This document shows, piece after piece, positions 62,386 to 64,000 of a stretch of 64,000 nt of DNA. Source of the DNA: Pyxicephalus adspersus (taxonomy: Eukaryota > Chordata > Amphibia > Anura > Pyxicephalidae); NCBI RefSeq assembly GCF_032062135.1, contig NC_092864.1, positions 20,605,723 through 20,669,722 of the forward strand. Reading direction: 5' to 3'. A program made the position numbers and the translations under genes. The notes beneath the pieces were generated by a model. The model did no database searches. It was not told where the DNA came from and saw nothing but the letters and a program-made list of their open reading frames with translations. Each line of letters opens with the position of its first letter. Position 1 is the stretch's first letter.

Positions 62386-62559
62386 CCGGCTTCTTACCTG
62401 GTCCCGCTGATTGTCCCACGTCCTTCTCGTTCCAGCGCCGGATGATCTCTGAAGGGAGAAGCCGTCCGGCGAGGAAAAAAAAAACCGGACGGCTCCTCCC
62501 TGCATGCGTGATGACGTTGGCGCGTGTGCGGGAAATTCAAATAGAAACCCATTCATTCA

Positions 62560-62993
62560 TTTTGTATTGGATTCAATACAAACTCCTGTATTCAATCCAA
62601 TACAAAATAATTCAAATAAATACAAAGTGTGTAATTGGTAAATTCAAACTGTCATTTTGTATTGGATTGGATACAAACTCCCGTATCCAATCCAATACAA
62701 AAAATTAAAAAAAAAATCAAATAAAAGTAAATAACTTGGAAATTCAAATTTATATTTTGTATTTGATTGGATACAAACTTGCGTATCCAATCCAATTAAA
62801 AATAATATAAAATTAATACAAAGTACTGGTAAATTCAAACGCTCATTTTGTATTGGATTGAATACAAACTCCTGTATCCAATCCAATACAAAAAAATAAA
62901 AAAATAAATAAAATAAAAGTAAATAACTTGGAAATTCAAATTCTTATTTTGTATTGGATTGGATACAAACTCCCGTATCCAATCAATACAAAA
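62560..62993. repeat. array of five hairpins in an alternating higher-order repeat
   Basis: Hairpins start near 62560, 62655, 62755, 62846 and 62947. Each has arms of about 20 nt such as TTTTGTATTGGATTGGATAC / GTATCCAATCCAATACAAAA with a loop like AAACTCCC. Linkers alternate between a TAAATAACTTGGAAATTC type and a TACAAAGTACTGGTAAATTC type, so the true unit is about 192 bp made of two hairpins. Confidence 0.9.
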
Positions 62994-63129
62994 TAATTCA
63001 AAACAAACCCCAATAAATACAGAATCAAAGTTTTAAAAATTGCCACTTATTCCCTGGATGGCTAGTGTGTAACACTGTGTCTTATCTTACCTTTGCTGAT
63101 CTTCGCCTAATTTTGACCATTTGCTGCCT

Positions 63130-63275
63130 GCTTTGACCTCTGCCTGGACTCCGACATCTCTGCCTGCCGCCTGCCCTGACCTCTGCCTGGACTCTTACAT
63201 CTCCGCCTGCTTTGACCTCTGCTTGGACTCTGACATCTCTGCCTGGACCTGGACATCACCGCCTGCCTGACCCCC
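63130..63275. repeat. 36-bp minisatellite inside the TTAA element
   Basis: Degenerate units carry GACCTCTGCCTGGACTC followed by a GACATCTCTGCCTGC-like part, about four copies with the last shortened. The 36-bp period is a multiple of three, but there is no supported coding frame. Confidence 0.8.
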
Positions 63276-63539
63276 CCTGCCATGGCTTCAAGCTTTGTTT
63301 ATGTAGTCATGTTTAAGCTGATTTTTGTGTTTTTCCTTTAATTTTATTAAAAGTAATTTTTTTTTTTAAATGATTGTGTGTTTCAAACATTTTTTATATT
63401 CATAATATCTACTAGAACCCTTGTTCGGACATATTTCTGTAAGTTACAGGTCTACAATTTAAAAAAAAAATTTCATGAAAAACAGTGGATCACTTTTGGT
63501 ACAGAAATCTAGACCTCAGTGTAACGCTCAGGAGGTTAA

Positions 63540-63596
63540 GAAATCGATTCCAGGTTTGTTGAATTACTCAGGGTTAGCTATGAAAATCGGGCCCCA
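63540..63596. mobile_element. hairpin MITE, copy F, right part
   Basis: GATTCCAGGTTTGTTGAATT pairs with the left arm at 62045-62085, which confirms that the TTAA element landed in the loop of this MITE. Confidence 0.65.
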
Positions 63597-64000
63597 TGTA
63601 TCATTAACAATTGCCCTATTTTTTTTAAATATACTGTTTTTGTCCATTTTTTAATCTCTATACTGCCAAAATAGGCTGCATGTTACTTCCCTGGTCTGGT
63701 TTATTGGTAGAAAAAATGGTAGATGATGTTGCTAAAATGTGTGCTGGCACAGCTGCTTGTAGTCTCAGGTATGGGTATGTATGTGTTAAAAGTAATTTCA
63801 AGCTATATTAAAGTGACCTGATATTGTAGCATGTAAGAGCCCTGGACTAATGGTCTAATGCCGAGGTCAGTGGTCTGGTTCACCAGCACAGTTCTAATCA
63901 TCAATGGTCTTGTTCCAAGATGCATTGTTGGAACACTGTGCATGGGGTGCGTTATACTGCCAAAGGCCTGGACTGGTGTGATTTACATAAAGTAGCCTGT
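63597..64000. other. non-coding window edge
   Basis: Nothing is recognised in the last 400 bp. Confidence 0.5.

Larger units (their letters stand above)
62119..63535. mobile_element. non-autonomous TTAA-target DNA transposon (piggyBac- or Kolobok-type), 1417 bp
   Basis: TTAA flanks it at 62115-62118 and 63536-63539. Ends are CCACCTAGCTGTTA and, reverse complemented, CCTCCTGAGCGTTAC, matching the 17.6-kb element. Parts in order: a GC-rich block with CCAGCGTCG repeats and strong hairpins (62190-62510), a GATGACGTTGGCGCGTGTGC and GGGAAATTCAAAT box (62511-62542), five TTTTGTATTGGAT hairpins (62560-62993), a 36-bp minisatellite (63130-63275) and a tail with GTGTTTCAAACATT and ATATCTACTAGAACCC, shared with 18247-18288. 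There is no transposase; the 179-codon frame across the GC-rich block is not a credible gene. Confidence 0.88.

Noticed and set aside
62173..62556. 127-codon open frame on the minus strand
   Set aside because: It is the opposite-strand shadow of the same GC-rich transposon block.
62169..62708. 179-codon open frame on the plus strand
   Set aside because: It lies wholly in the GC-rich and hairpin part of a TTAA transposon. Its composition explains the lack of stops, and no domain is visible.
62560..62993. CRISPR array
   Set aside because: The regularly spaced units are hairpins with repeated, not unique, linkers, in a eukaryotic transposon.

Overview
The window reads as vertebrate nuclear DNA, most likely from a frog. 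It is AT-rich, has long stretches without coding potential, and carries many decayed transposons of kinds that I associate with anuran genomes: L2-type LINE tails, hAT and Tc1/mariner remnants, hairpin MITEs and TTAA-target elements. No operon structure, CRISPR array, rRNA gene or tRNA gene was seen. The species call is an inference from repeat content and was not tested by a search.

Only one host protein-coding gene can be supported. It is a class A (rhodopsin-like) peptide-type GPCR on the minus strand at 58550-59851, intact and 433 residues long. Its coding region is unbroken, and a good splice acceptor lies upstream of the ATG, so a separate 5' UTR exon probably lies further upstream. A 58-bp segment at 49460-49517 with good splice sites is a weaker exon candidate on the plus strand.

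Region by region. 0-5 kb: a hairpin MITE, a small unexplained ORF, a 111-bp tandem duplication and a MITE flanked by TAA. 5-8 kb: a dead Tc1-type transposon split by a 1.25-kb insertion that contains the assembly gap. 10-19 kb: a CR1/Jockey-group LINE tail and two L2 LINE bodies. One L2 body is interrupted in its tail by a 1.07-kb TTAA transposon, and both share the same sequence downstream of the tail. 19.4-20.1 kb: an internally deleted Tc1 copy. 22-28 kb: hAT MITEs, a second hairpin MITE and an L2 tail. 29.8-30.3 kb: a near-perfect 305-bp foldback inside an insertion flanked by 15-bp direct repeats. 31-33 kb: a degenerate tandem array, an AT tract and a long inverted repeat. 33-57 kb: mostly unique AT-rich DNA with scattered MITEs. 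58-60 kb: the GPCR. 60.5-61.4 kb: a G-depleted segment. 62-63.6 kb: a 1.42-kb TTAA transposon nested in the loop of a hairpin MITE.

The two TTAA elements are the most unusual content. Both contain a repeated module made of a GC-rich block, a conserved GGGAAATTCAAAT box and a hairpin of the form TTTTGTATTGGATTnnATACA. In the larger copy the hairpin recurs five times at about 97-bp spacing, with alternating linkers. The second theme is two inserts that carry a hammerhead-ribozyme-like core (CTGAGGA...GAAA), one of them the foldback.
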